This document shows, one piece after another, positions 15,139 through 23,782 of a stretch of 64,000 bases of DNA. The position numbers were made by a program, and so were the translations under genes. Source of the stretch: Variovorax paradoxus NBRC 15149. GTDB lineage: Bacteria; Pseudomonadota; Gammaproteobacteria; Burkholderiales; Burkholderiaceae_C. The notes beneath the pieces are model-generated. The model ran no database searches, had not been told where the DNA came from, and was given only the letters and a program-made list of their open reading frames with translations. The DNA lies in NCBI RefSeq assembly GCF_001591365.1, contig NZ_BCUT01000001.1:1612001-1676000 (forward strand). The letters are read 5' to 3'. How positions within the stretch are numbered: the first letter of the stretch is position 1; every line of letters begins with the position of its first letter.

Positions 15139-16812
15139 TTATCGACCGGCGGGAGCGTCCTGCCCGTCCTTCGGCCTCGACGACGGCTCCCAAGAATCAG
15201 GCGTGGTCGCGACCAGCTCCTTGAGGTTGGACCAGGGCTTTGCGCCCGGCACGGTGGTGCCGCCCGTGATCGCCACCTTCGCGAAGGCGACCATCCGCTC
15301 GCGCAGGTATTGCCTGTCGCTCTCGGGCCAGGTCTCGATGGAATGGGGCGCGCGGGCCACCACGATTTCGCGCGCACCGCGAATGCGGTCGTAGGCGGCG
15401 ATGGTGCCTTCGAGTGTTTCGGCGCGGTCCCACAGGCCCTTGCCGAAGAAGGCGGCCGGCCACTTGTGCATGCCCGCGAGCGGCGCCGAGTTCGGATAGA
15501 AAAGGATGTGGTGGTCCGCCGCCATGCCGCCAAGGAACAGGTTGCGATCGGCCAGGTCGGGCGATGCGGGCAGGTAGCCCGCGCCGCTCGCAAAGGAAGA
15601 CAACAGAATGGCGCCCTTGATGTTCGAAAGCCCCTTGGGCGGCTGGCATTCGGGCACCGGCATGTCGTAGCTGCACGCGCCCGAAAAGTTCTTGGCCATG
15701 GCCCATGCGGTCGACATCGAGCCGCGCGAATAGCCGCCAAGCAGGATCGGAATGCGCGTCGACTTCATGCCGCCCAGCAGCTTGCCGGCCGCCTCCTTGC
15801 CTTCGAGCACGCGGCCGTCGGGCGTGAGCAGCCGCAGGCCGTCGCCGCTGTCGAACTGCGCGAGCACGCGAAACACGTCCTCGCCCTGCTCCAGCGTGTG
15901 GGTGTCGCTGAATCCGCCGGAGATGCCCTCGCCGCGCCGGTCGTAGGCCAGCACGTCGAAGCCCGCCTGGTTGAGCGCATCGAGGTTCTCGCGCCACCAG
16001 CGCTGGCCCATGGTCTCGGTGGTGGCGTTCGGGAACTTGACGTCGACCGCGCGGCCCGTGGCCGGGTCGATGCGGTAGGGCTTTTCGTCGGGGTGCTGGA
16101 TCGCGGTGAGCTGCCCGCCGCCGCCCGGCGCCATGACGACCAGCGCGCGCATCCTGCCGCCCTTGCCATCGTCGACGCCGCGGCCTTCGATGTACCAGCC
16201 GCGCAGCTTGACCGGATCGGCCATCTGCAGGTCGATGCGCTCGAAGCTGTCGCGCGGCACGGTGAACTCGACCACGAAGGTGCCGGCATCGGCGCGCGCA
16301 ATCGCCTCGGCATAGGGCGCCTTGGCGAAGAAGGCCGGACGCCGGATCTGCCGCAGGTCGACGGGCCCTTCCGGATCGATCCTGCCGGAAGGATCGACCA
16401 CGCCGGTCGAGCGCGTCGCGCGCGCCTTGTTCGGCGGCAGCCAGCGCTGCATCTGCGCATCGATGCGCGCAAAGCAGGCGGCATCGGCCTTGCAGGCGCG
16501 CCAGCGCTCCTTCAGCCGCGCATCTGTGAATTCGTCGACGTAGTAGTCGCTGTCCGCATAGCCCGCTGGCGGGCGGTAGGCATTGACGCCGAACGGCACG
16601 CAGGCGGTGCGGCCATCGGACTGCGGCAGCCGGTAGCCGGGCAGTTCGTGGTTGCGGTCGACGCCGACCCAGGCGCGGCAATCGGTGGGCGGCGGTGCCG
16701 CCCTTGCGCTCCTGGATGAAACAGCACCGCCATGCGAAGAGCAGCCGCCGATGGCCAGGGCCGCCGCGAGCACCGCAGCTGCGGCCGAGCCGATGCGAAA
16801 GAACGTGCGCAT
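15139..16812 (-). CDS. lipoprotein alpha/beta hydrolase-like protein, 557 aa
   Basis: Large exported hydrolase of 557 residues. The N terminus is a lipoprotein signal (hydrophobic run ending LAIGGC, with the Cys as lipidation site), so the protein should be membrane-anchored in the periplasm. The second half has alpha/beta hydrolase features: VVMAPGGGG, a VLAYDRRGEGISGG strand-turn and the nucleophile elbow GGYSRGS with Ser362. The first 200 residues (GYRLPQSDGRTACVPFGVNA, YYVDEFTDARLKERW) match nothing I recognise. A GGAG ribosome binding site precedes the ATG. It follows the Na+/H+ antiporter-like gene on the same strand by 42 bp. Substrate unknown. Confidence 0.7.
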   Translation of the reverse strand: MRTFFRIGSAAAAVLAAALAIGGCSSHGGAVSSRSARAAPPPTDCRAWVGVDRNHELPGYRLPQSDGRTACVPFGVNAYRPPAGYADSDYYVDEFTDARLKERWRACKADAACFARIDAQMQRWLPPNKARATRSTGVVDPSGRIDPEGPVDLRQIRRPAFFAKAPYAEAIARADAGTFVVEFTVPRDSFERIDLQMADPVKLRGWYIEGRGVDDGKGGRMRALVVMAPGGGGQLTAIQHPDEKPYRIDPATGRAVDVKFPNATTETMGQRWWRENLDALNQAGFDVLAYDRRGEGISGGFSDTHTLEQGEDVFRVLAQFDSGDGLRLLTPDGRVLEGKEAAGKLLGGMKSTRIPILLGGYSRGSMSTAWAMAKNFSGACSYDMPVPECQPPKGLSNIKGAILLSSFASGAGYLPASPDLADRNLFLGGMAADHHILFYPNSAPLAGMHKWPAAFFGKGLWDRAETLEGTIAAYDRIRGAREIVVARAPHSIETWPESDRQYLRERMVAFAKVAITGGTTVPGAKPWSNLKELVATTPDSWEPSSRPKDGQDAPAGR

Positions 16813-16854
16813 GTTCTCGTCTCCTTTCGATCCGCGCCATGCGCGGTTTCATCG

Positions 16855-18114
16855 CTACAACAGCATGAAAGCCGCGGCGGCCACCAGCGTGGGCCCGAGC
16901 GCACCCAGCAGCAGTCCGCCGGCGCCGATGGTCTCGTCGGAGAAGCCGCGCTTGAGCAGCGCGACGCCCGCGGGATTGGGCGCGTTGGCAATCACCGTCA
17001 GGCCGCCGCCGGCCACCGCGCCGGCCACGAGCATGTACTTCGATTCGTCCGAGATGTTGGTGATCAGCGAACCCAGGTAGGTGAGCGCCGCGTTGTCGGT
17101 GATGGCCGTGAGGCCCAGTGCGCCGAAGAACAAGGCGAGCGGCTGCAGGCTCGATACGACCGGCTCCAGCCACCACTGCTGCATGCCGCCGAGCACCACC
17201 AGCCCCGCCAGGAAGAAGCCGACGAGCAGTGCCTCCTTGATGATGAGCGGACTCTGGTGGCGCTCGTAGGCTTGCGTGTAGCCGAGAAACATCAGGAAGA
17301 GCCCGAGGAACGCCACCGGATGATGTGCGAACAGCACGATACCGGCCAGCAGCACGAGGTGCACCAGCGCCACGGCGGGCGGCACGGGCGCTTCGGAGAG
17401 CGCCGCGTGCGCGCTCGAAGCCGCGGGCAGGTGCTTGCGCAATACGAAAGTGGCCACGGTGGCGTTGACGAGCACGGCCACGGCGGCCTTCCAGCCGAAG
17501 GTGGCAAGCATGAAGGCGCTGTCCCATTGCCAGGTCGAGGCCACCATCAGCACCGGCGGCGCGGCGTACGACGTGAGCGTGCCGCCGATCGACACGTTGA
17601 CGAACAGCACGCCCAGCGCGAGGTACTTCACGGCTTCGGGCACCTGCGGCCTGAAGATCTGCGGCGCGAGCATCAGCGCCGCAATGGTCATGGCCGCGGG
17701 CTCGGTGACGAGCGAGCCCAGCAGCGGAACGGCCGCCAGGCCGAGCCATGCCGCCGCAACGGGCGTGGGCAGCGGCAGCACCCGCGCGACAAGGCTCACG
17801 CCCGACATGACGGTGCGCAGCACGGGCCGCGAGGCGGCCACCACCATCACGACGAAGACGAACAGGGGCTCGGTGTAGTTGCGCGACTCCGCATAGCCGA
17901 GTGCCGGCCCGCCGCCAACGACCAGGGCCATCGCAAGCACAAGCACGATGGCCCAGAAGCCGAAGACGACTTCCACCTCGCCCAGCAGGTGAAAGAGGCC
18001 GGCATGGCGGGGAAAGCGGTGCGACAGCCGCTCGAACTGCTTGGCGGCGAAGGTGTGGACGAGCGCGACGGCGAAGATCGCTGCGGCAAGGTACTGGATG
18101 GTGGGCTCTTGCAT
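16855..18114 (-). CDS. putative Na+/H+ antiporter family membrane protein
   Basis: Polytopic inner-membrane protein of 419 residues with about eleven hydrophobic helices. It resembles the putative Na+/H+ antiporter family (Na_H_antiport_3 type): QYLAAAIFAVALVHTFAAKQ at the N terminus, LGEVEVVFGFWAIVLVLAMA, SLVTEPAAMTIAALMLAPQI, NVSIGGTLTSYAAPPVLMVA and GLTAITDNAALTYLGSLITN, with conserved polar residues inside helices. The ATG at 18114 is chosen because the longer frame has an Arg/Ala-rich tail typical of antisense coding. Function is by family resemblance only; the transported ions are not certain. A lipoprotein hydrolase gene follows on the same strand. Confidence 0.75.
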   Translation of the reverse strand: MQEPTIQYLAAAIFAVALVHTFAAKQFERLSHRFPRHAGLFHLLGEVEVVFGFWAIVLVLAMALVVGGGPALGYAESRNYTEPLFVFVVMVVAASRPVLRTVMSGVSLVARVLPLPTPVAAAWLGLAAVPLLGSLVTEPAAMTIAALMLAPQIFRPQVPEAVKYLALGVLFVNVSIGGTLTSYAAPPVLMVASTWQWDSAFMLATFGWKAAVAVLVNATVATFVLRKHLPAASSAHAALSEAPVPPAVALVHLVLLAGIVLFAHHPVAFLGLFLMFLGYTQAYERHQSPLIIKEALLVGFFLAGLVVLGGMQQWWLEPVVSSLQPLALFFGALGLTAITDNAALTYLGSLITNISDESKYMLVAGAVAGGGLTVIANAPNPAGVALLKRGFSDETIGAGGLLLGALGPTLVAAAAFMLL

Positions 18115-18229
18115 GGGACGGATGGCGTGGTTGATCCGCGTGGCGGCCCGACCATCGCATGAACCTGCGGCGCCGCCAACAAGAAGCAAGCGGCCCCGCA
18201 CCCAGCCCCAGTTTAACGGGGCCCGCCGG

Positions 18230-19546
18230 CTAGGGCTGCTGCAGGCGCTGCAGCAGCTCCGCGCTCGGGTAGCCGTCCGCGGGCAGGCCCACGCTGCGCT
18301 GGTAGCGGCGCAGCCCTTCGCGCGTGGCGGGGCCCATGACGCCGTCGGCCGCGCCAGTGGCAAAGCCGCGCCGGGTGAGCGCGGCCTGCAGTTCGGCGAT
18401 CTGGCTGCGCGAGAGCGCCGTCAGGTTCCTCGGCCATGGCGCCTGCACGTCGGGGCCGCCGCCCAGGCGCTGCGCGAGCAGGCCCACGGCGAGCGCGTAG
18501 TTGGTCGAGTTGTTGTAGCGCAGCACGGCGCGAAAGTTCGGCCCGACCAGGAAGGCCGGCCCCTGCGCGCCCGCGGGCAGCAGCACCGAGCCATCGGCAA
18601 ATTCCGGCAGCGGCTGGCCGTCCATGCTCGTGATTCCCTCGGCCGCCCACTGCGCGCTCGGCTGGCGCACGGCCATGTCGGCGCGGCCGTAGTCGAAGCC
18701 CGCGGGCAACTTGATCTCCACGCCCCACGGCATGCCGGCCTGCCAGCCCGAGCGCGAGAGAAAGTTGGCCGTCGAGGCCACCACGTCGGGCATGCTGCCC
18801 CAGATGTCGCGGCGCCCGTCGCCGTCGGCATCCACCGCGTAGGCCAGGAAGTTCGACGGCAGGAATTGCGTCTGGCCCATGGCGCCCGCCCAGGAGCCGA
18901 TCATGCGGTCGCGCGCGATGTCGCCGCTGTCGAGGATCTTCAGTGCCGCGAGCAGCTCGCGGCGCGCCCAGTCTTCGCGCCGGCCCTCGAAGCCGAGCGT
19001 GGCCAGCGCGTCGATGACCGGGGTGCTACCGTAGTTGCCGCCGTAGTTGCTTTCCATGCCCCAGATGGCGACGACGACGGTGGCCGGCACGCCATAGCGC
19101 GCGGCGGCCGCATCGGCTTCGGCGCGCACCTGCTGCAGCTTGTCCTGGCCCGTGGCAATGCGCTGGGGCGAGACGGTGTTGTCGAGATAGTCCCAGACCG
19201 TGCGTGTGAACTCGGGCTGGGCGCGGTCCAGCTCGATCACGCGCGGAAGAAACTGCACCTGGTCGAAGGCGCTTTGCAAGGTGGCTTCGCGGATGCCGGA
19301 TGCGCGTGCGGTGGCGCGGAAGTCTGCCACCCATTTGGCGAAGCGCTGCTGCTCGAGCGCGGCAGCGTCAGGGGCTGCGGGCGCGGGCGCAGTTGCGGGC
19401 CGCTGACTCGCCGTGGAGCCCGGCGGCTGCGACGCCGGCCCGGGCGGTGCGGAAGCGCAGCCCGCGACAAGCGCCGCGGTGGCTGCGGCCACAAGGGCGG
19501 GCCGGATGGTGGACTGCAGGAATGAGGTGCTGCTGGTTGGATGCAT
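18230..19546 (-). CDS. MltB-type lytic murein transglycosylase with peptidoglycan-binding domain
   Basis: Lipoprotein of 438 residues that cleaves peptidoglycan glycan strands to 1,6-anhydro products. A lipobox LVAGC follows the signal sequence, then a Pro/Ala-rich linker. The catalytic domain has the family motif IWGMESNYGGNYG with the catalytic Glu, MIGSWAGAMGQTQFLPSNFL and DADGDGRRDIWGSMPDVVAS. The C terminus is a PG_binding_1 domain (IAELQAALTRRGFATGAADG, VMGPATREGLRRYQ). The ATG at 19546 is taken as start because the signal peptide follows directly. It is divergent from the copper-storage gene. Confidence 0.92.
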   Translation of the reverse strand: MHPTSSTSFLQSTIRPALVAAATAALVAGCASAPPGPASQPPGSTASQRPATAPAPAAPDAAALEQQRFAKWVADFRATARASGIREATLQSAFDQVQFLPRVIELDRAQPEFTRTVWDYLDNTVSPQRIATGQDKLQQVRAEADAAAARYGVPATVVVAIWGMESNYGGNYGSTPVIDALATLGFEGRREDWARRELLAALKILDSGDIARDRMIGSWAGAMGQTQFLPSNFLAYAVDADGDGRRDIWGSMPDVVASTANFLSRSGWQAGMPWGVEIKLPAGFDYGRADMAVRQPSAQWAAEGITSMDGQPLPEFADGSVLLPAGAQGPAFLVGPNFRAVLRYNNSTNYALAVGLLAQRLGGGPDVQAPWPRNLTALSRSQIAELQAALTRRGFATGAADGVMGPATREGLRRYQRSVGLPADGYPSAELLQRLQQP

Positions 19547-19692
19547 CCGCGGATTCTCACCCGTGCTGCACGGCGGCAAGCCGTTCTCACGCACCGACGC
19601 GCCCCTTTCCTACAGCTGCGGTGGGCGGGCCAGCGAGCATGGGCCGTCAGCAGCAGCGAACTCCCGCGGCTCGAATCTCGAAGGGGACAGTG

Positions 19693-20022
19693 ATGCCACA
19701 TCAAACCTACGCCGCATGCATCGAGGCGTGCAACGGCTGCGCCACCGCATGCCATCACTGCGCCGCGTCCTGCCTGAAGGAGCCCGACGTCCAGATGATG
19801 GCCCGGTGCATCGCGCTCGACATGGATTGCGCGGCCGCCTGCCAGTTTGCCGCGGCCGCCATGGCGCGCGGCAGCGAACATGCGAAAGCCATCTGCGCGC
19901 TGTGCGCCGGCATCTGCGAAGCCTGCGGCGAGGAATGCGCCAGGCACAAGCACGAGCACTGCCAGGCCTGCGCCAAGGCCTGCCGCGATTGCGCAGCCGC
20001 GTGCCGCGCGATGGCACGCTGA
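19693..20022 (+). CDS. Csp3-like four-helix-bundle copper storage protein
   Basis: Small Cys-rich protein of 109 residues with 19 Cys (9, 13, 16, 20, 23, 27, 39, 46, 50, 68, 71, 75, 78, 82, 90, 93, 97, 100, 104) in repeating CxxxC/CxxC spacing along predicted helices. This matches the copper storage protein (Csp) family, whose four-helix bundle packs many Cu(I) ions inside. There is no signal peptide, so it resembles the cytosolic Csp3 type rather than exported Csp1. A strong AAGGGGA ribosome binding site precedes the ATG. It is divergent from the transglycosylase and no copper exporter or CueR-like regulator is adjacent. Confidence 0.88.
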   Translation: MPHQTYAACIEACNGCATACHHCAASCLKEPDVQMMARCIALDMDCAAACQFAAAAMARGSEHAKAICALCAGICEACGEECARHKHEHCQACAKACRDCAAACRAMAR

Positions 20023-20051
20023 GCTGCCGCGACCGGCTCGCGCGCGTCCGG

Positions 20052-20981
20052 CTATGCCTTGCCGGACGCCACCTGCTGCGTGAATGAAAGCGCCAGGAAA
20101 TCGACAAAGGCCCGCACGCGCGCGGCCAGCTGGTGCCGCTGCGGATACACCGCGTAGATGTCGGCATCGGGCGTGAAGTACTGCGGCAGCACCTGCACCA
20201 GGCGGCCGTTGCGCAGGTAGCGGTTGATGTCCCACTCCGCCCGCATCAGGATGCCGTGGCCTTCGAGCGCCCAGTTCACGGCGATCTCGCCGTCGTTGGT
20301 CGCGAGGCTGCCGCGCGTCTTGATCGATTCGGTGCGCGCATGGCGGCCTCGGCCGCTCGTCAGGCGCCAGACGCCGTAGGCTTCCTCGCCCTGGCGAATG
20401 CCGATGCAGTTATGCCTGGCCAGGTCGTTCGGAACCTTGGGCATGCCGCGCGCCGCCAGGTAGGCGGGCGATGCGCACAGCAGCCGGCGGTTCGATGCGA
20501 TGTGCCTTGCCACCACGCGGCTGTCCGGCGGCGCGCCAAAGCGCACGCAGACATCGAACAGGTCTTCGCTCGGCGCCGGTGGATTGACCGACAGCTGCAG
20601 CTGCACCTCCACGGCCGGATGCTTGCGCACGAAGCGCGAGATCAGCGGCGCCACATGGCTGCGCCCGAAGCCCAGCGTGGCGTTCACGCGCAGCAGGCCG
20701 CGCGGCGTGGCGCGCGACACGCCCAGCAGCTCCTCCATGCCGTCGATCTCGCCGAGGATGCGGCGCGCATGCTCCAGGTACAGCTCGCCCTCGGGCGTGA
20801 GGCTCATGCGGCGCGTGGAGCGGTTGACCAGCAGCACGCCCGCGCGCGATTCCATCAGCGCCAGGTGCTTGCTGACCGCGGGTGTGGTGATGCCCAGCTC
20901 CCGCGCGGCGGCGCTCAGGCTGCCGGCGCTGGCCAGGGTGGAAAAGAAGCCGAGATCGGCCGGAAGGATGGCGCTGCTCAT
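20052..20981 (-). CDS. LysR-family regulator divergent from tartrate/malate dehydrogenase
   Basis: LysR regulator of 309 residues. The N-terminal HTH (GFFSTLASAGSLSAAARELG, ITTPAVSKHLALMESRAGVL, LVNRSTRRMSLTPEGE) is followed by the substrate-binding domain. It belongs to the CrgA/DsdC-like group common in Burkholderiales. It is divergent from the tartrate/D-malate dehydrogenase gene with 111 bp between them, the classical layout for a LysR activator responding to the substrate of the neighbouring enzyme. A TTG-N12-CAA dyad lies between the genes (20995-21012). Confidence 0.88.
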   Translation of the reverse strand: MSSAILPADLGFFSTLASAGSLSAAARELGITTPAVSKHLALMESRAGVLLVNRSTRRMSLTPEGELYLEHARRILGEIDGMEELLGVSRATPRGLLRVNATLGFGRSHVAPLISRFVRKHPAVEVQLQLSVNPPAPSEDLFDVCVRFGAPPDSRVVARHIASNRRLLCASPAYLAARGMPKVPNDLARHNCIGIRQGEEAYGVWRLTSGRGRHARTESIKTRGSLATNDGEIAVNWALEGHGILMRAEWDINRYLRNGRLVQVLPQYFTPDADIYAVYPQRHQLAARVRAFVDFLALSFTQQVASGKA

Positions 20982-20994
20982 CGTGGCCCCACTG

Positions 20995-21012
20995 TTGAAC
21001 TCAGGTTAACAA
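20995..21012. promoter_or_regulatory. LysR-box-like dyad between regulator and ttuC
   Basis: TTGAACTCAGGTTAACAA is an imperfect inverted repeat (TTG-N12-CAA, with GTT/AAC words inside) about 80 bp upstream of the dehydrogenase start and 14 bp upstream of the LysR start. Position and form fit the recognition site of the divergent LysR regulator. Assignment is by pattern only. Confidence 0.4.
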
Positions 21013-21092
21013 TGGCTTCACTTTAGCGCCGATTCCGCGGGCTGCTGCTTCTTACAGTGGAATCTCTTTTTCAACCTCCCGCAGGCATCGCC

Positions 21093-22157
21093 ATGAAGAC
21101 GTACAAGATCGCAACCATTCCCGGAGACGGCATCGGCAAGGAAGTCGTGCCCGCGGGCCAGCAGGTGCTCGAAGCGCTGGCTTCGGCCGGCAGCAGCTTC
21201 ACGTTCGAGTTCGAGAATTTCGGCTGGGGCGGCGACCACTACCGCGAACACGGCGCGATGATGCCGGCCGACGGCCTCGATGCGCTGCGCGGCAAGGACG
21301 CGATCCTGTTCGGCTCGGCGGGCGATCCGCATATTCCCGACCACATCACGCTCTGGGGCCTGCGCCTGAAGATCTGCCAGGGCTTCGACCAGTACGCCAA
21401 CGTGCGCCCGACGCGCATCCTGCCCGGCATCGACGGCCCGCTCAAGCGCTGCGGCCCCCATGATCTGAACTGGGTCATCGTGCGCGAGAACTCCGAGGGC
21501 GAGTACGCCGGCGTCGGCGGCCGCGTGCACCAGGGCCATCCGATCGAGGCCGCCACCGACGTGTCCATGATGACGCGCGCCGGCGTCGAACGCATCATGC
21601 GCTTCGCCTTCAAACTGGCGCAGTCGCGGCCCCGCAAGCTGCTCACGGTCGTCACCAAGAGCAACGCCCAGCGCCACGCGATGGTGATGTGGGACGAGAT
21701 CGCGCTGCAGGTCTCGAAGGAGTTCCCGGAGGTCACCTGGGACAAGGAACTGGTCGACGCATCGACCGCACGCATGATCAACCGGCCGGCCTCGCTCGAC
21801 ACCATCGTCGCCACCAACCTGCATGCCGACATCCTGAGCGACCTGGCCGCCGCGCTCGCGGGCAGCCTGGGCATCGCACCCACCGGCAACATCGACCCCG
21901 AGCGGCGCTACCCGTCGATGTTCGAACCGATCCACGGCTCCGCCTTCGACATCATGGGCAAGGGCCTGGCCAATCCGGTCGGCACCTTCTGGTCGGTCGT
22001 GATGATGCTGGAGCACCTGGGCGAGGCCGAGGCCGCCCGGCGCGTCATGCAGGCGGTCGAAGCCGTGACGGCCGACCCCGCGCTGCACACGCGCGATCTC
22101 GGCGGCCGCGCCACCACCGCGCAGGTCACGCAGGCCGTGTGCGCACGGCTCGCGTAA
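21093..22157 (+). CDS. ttuC: tartrate dehydrogenase / D-malate dehydrogenase (decarboxylating)
   Basis: NAD+-dependent beta-decarboxylating dehydrogenase of 354 residues in the isocitrate/isopropylmalate dehydrogenase superfamily. It oxidises tartrate and/or D-malate. Landmarks are IATIPGDGIGKEVVPAG at the N terminus, the subfamily-specific GDPHIPDHITLWGLRLKICQ and YANVRPTRILPGI, VRENSEGEYAGVGGR (substrate loop), VTKSNAQRH with catalytic Lys, and FEPIHGSAFDI with the NAD-binding loop. The start at 21093 (MKTYKIATIPGDG) is the family start; an ATG 36 bases upstream is less likely. A Bug-type solute-binding protein follows by 45 bp and probably captures the same dicarboxylate. Confidence 0.92.
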   Translation: MKTYKIATIPGDGIGKEVVPAGQQVLEALASAGSSFTFEFENFGWGGDHYREHGAMMPADGLDALRGKDAILFGSAGDPHIPDHITLWGLRLKICQGFDQYANVRPTRILPGIDGPLKRCGPHDLNWVIVRENSEGEYAGVGGRVHQGHPIEAATDVSMMTRAGVERIMRFAFKLAQSRPRKLLTVVTKSNAQRHAMVMWDEIALQVSKEFPEVTWDKELVDASTARMINRPASLDTIVATNLHADILSDLAAALAGSLGIAPTGNIDPERRYPSMFEPIHGSAFDIMGKGLANPVGTFWSVVMMLEHLGEAEAARRVMQAVEAVTADPALHTRDLGGRATTAQVTQAVCARLA

Positions 22158-22202
22158 CCCAATCAAACACACGGCGCAGACCGTCAGCCAGGAGACAAAG
22201 AC

Positions 22203-23204
22203 ATGTTGAAGCAACCATTCGCCATCGGGCGCCGCCGCGCCCTCGCGGGAACCGCCCTGGCGGCCCTCGGCCTTTGCATCGCGCCCTGGGCCACTGCCCA
22301 GGAGCCGTGGCCGGCCAAGCCGATCAGCCTGGTCGTGCCCTTTCCTTCCGGCGGCACCACCGACGTGCTGGCCCGCACGCTCGCCGATGCGCTGTCCAAG
22401 GCCCTGGGCCAGCCCGTGATCGTGGAAAGCAAGCCGGGCGCCGGCGCCACGCTCGGCGCCGACTACGTCGCCAAGGCCAGGCCCGATGGCTACACGCTGC
22501 TGATGGGCGCGGTGCACCACACCATCGCGACCAGCGTCTACAAGAAGCTGCCCTACGACTTCCAGAAAGACTTCGCGCCGATCACCACGGTGGCGATGGT
22601 GCCGAACGTGCTGGTGGTCAATGCCTCGCTCACGCCGGCCAAGTCGGTGGCCGAGCTGGTCGCGCTTGCCAAGGCGTCGCCGAAGGAGCTGGCCTACGGC
22701 TCCAACGGCAACGGCACGGCGCAACACCTGATCGGCACCCAGTTCCAGGCCAGCACCGGCGTCAAGCTGCTGCACGTGCCGTACAAGGGCAGCGGTCCGC
22801 TCACCACCGACCTGCTGGGCGGGCAGGTGGACATGTCCTTCGACACCATCACGCCCGTGCTGCAGCACATCAAGGGCGGCAAGCTGCGCGCGCTGGCCGT
22901 CACCACCGCCAAGCGTTCCGCCGTACTGCCCGAGGTGCCGACGCTCGAGGAGGCCGGGCTCAAGGGCTTCGACATCGGCACCTGGTTCGGCGTGCTCGCG
23001 CCGGCCGGAACGCCGAAGGACATCACCGCAAAGCTCCACATCGAGATGGCCAGGATCATCAAGTCGCCGGAGTTCGCCGAGCGGATGCGCGCGATCGGCG
23101 CCGACCCGATCGGCGACAGCTCCGCCGAGATGGCGGCCCGCATCCGCGAGGAGACGGCGAAGTTCGCGAGGCTGGTCAAGGAGGGGAAGGTCGCGGTCGA
23201 GTAG
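22203..23204 (+). CDS. Bug-family tripartite tricarboxylate transporter substrate-binding protein
   Basis: Periplasmic binding protein of 333 residues in the Bug (TctC) family, greatly expanded in Burkholderiales. A signal peptide (MLKQPFAIGRRRALAGTALA, Tat-like RRR, cleavage near ATAQE) is followed by the hallmark PISLVVPFPSGGTTDVLART, ESKPGAGATLGADYVAKA, DGYTLLMG, LLHVPYKGSGPLTTDLLGGQ and FGVLAPAGTPKDI. No TctA/TctB membrane partners are adjacent, which is normal for Bug proteins. Linkage to ttuC suggests tartrate or malate as ligand; this is inferred. Confidence 0.93.
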   Translation: MLKQPFAIGRRRALAGTALAALGLCIAPWATAQEPWPAKPISLVVPFPSGGTTDVLARTLADALSKALGQPVIVESKPGAGATLGADYVAKARPDGYTLLMGAVHHTIATSVYKKLPYDFQKDFAPITTVAMVPNVLVVNASLTPAKSVAELVALAKASPKELAYGSNGNGTAQHLIGTQFQASTGVKLLHVPYKGSGPLTTDLLGGQVDMSFDTITPVLQHIKGGKLRALAVTTAKRSAVLPEVPTLEEAGLKGFDIGTWFGVLAPAGTPKDITAKLHIEMARIIKSPEFAERMRAIGADPIGDSSAEMAARIREETAKFARLVKEGKVAVE

Positions 23205-23300
23205 GCCGGATTCACGACGATCTTGTTACTCCCCGCTGCGCTCGCCAGTCCCTAGAGTTGCCTTGCGGCGCCAACCACGGCGCGCCACAAGGAGCCGGCG

Positions 23301-23609
23301 ATGAGCAGCAACAGCAGGAACAGCAGGAACAGCAGCAAGAACGACCGCGTCGCGCAGGCGCTCGGCATCTATCGAAGCATCGCGGCGTGCAACGAGCGCC
23401 TTGCGCGCGGCAACGACGTCCACGCGCTCACGGCGGCGTTGATGCTGCCCTGCTACCACGCCGAGTTCAGGCGCGTGGCGAGCGAGCTGAACCATTCGGA
23501 GCAGGACGAGCTGGGCGCCGCGCTCGAACGCTACCTGCCTGGCAACGCCGCAGTGACCGCGTCCTACAACGAACTCCTGGTTGGCCTGCGGCTGCGGCCG
23601 GCCCGCTGA
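23301..23609 (+). CDS. hypothetical protein, 102 aa, with SNSRN repeat start
   Basis: I do not recognise this protein. It has 102 residues. The first 15 are a low-complexity Ser/Asn/Arg run (NSRN repeats) encoded by a 9-bp tandem repeat. The remainder looks like a small helical, soluble domain (RVAQALGIYRSIAACNERLA, HALTAALMLPCYHAEFRRVA, ELGAALERYLPG) with no signal peptide or membrane helix. AAGGAG lies upstream of the ATG at good spacing, which supports translation. It stands alone between the Bug gene and the cobalamin riboswitch. Confidence 0.55.
   Translation: MSSNSRNSRNSSKNDRVAQALGIYRSIAACNERLARGNDVHALTAALMLPCYHAEFRRVASELNHSEQDELGAALERYLPGNAAVTASYNELLVGLRLRPAR
23310..23336 (+). repeat. 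9-bp tandem repeat AACAGCAGG (three units)
   Basis: Units AACAGCAGG, AACAGCAGG and AACAGCAGC lie head to tail inside the start of the 102-residue hypothetical gene and encode its Asn-Ser-Arg repeats. The repeat length is a multiple of three, so slippage would change the protein length without a frameshift. Confidence 0.7.
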
Positions 23610-23736
23610 TCTGCCCACACAGACCCGGGAGCCATGCCGACGCGCGGCTGTTCTGATCCAGAACAACCCCGCGTACCAGGGCGATTTCGCCGCGGCCCGC
23701 AAGGAACTGCGCGGGCGTCTCGGCCTGGACAGGTGA
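23605..23736 (+). pseudogene. short orphan coding-like tail (possible gene remnant)
   Basis: Between the hypothetical gene and the riboswitch one frame reads ALIQNNPAYQ-like then GDFAAARKELRGRLGLDR and stops at 23734-23736. The codon use is like real genes here and the end looks like the C terminus of a globular protein. There is no start codon with a ribosome binding site and no matching upstream part in the same frame. It may be a decayed gene or chance. I assign no function. Confidence 0.2.
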
Positions 23737-23782
23737 TCGCCCGCCGCCCCGCCGCAAGCGGCTGATACACTTTGCGCGCGTT

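Noticed and set aside
18182..18229. GGCCCCG/CGGGGCC pairing as a terminator between the antiporter and transglycosylase genes
   Set aside because: The arms can pair, but the loop is long and no U-tract follows on either strand.
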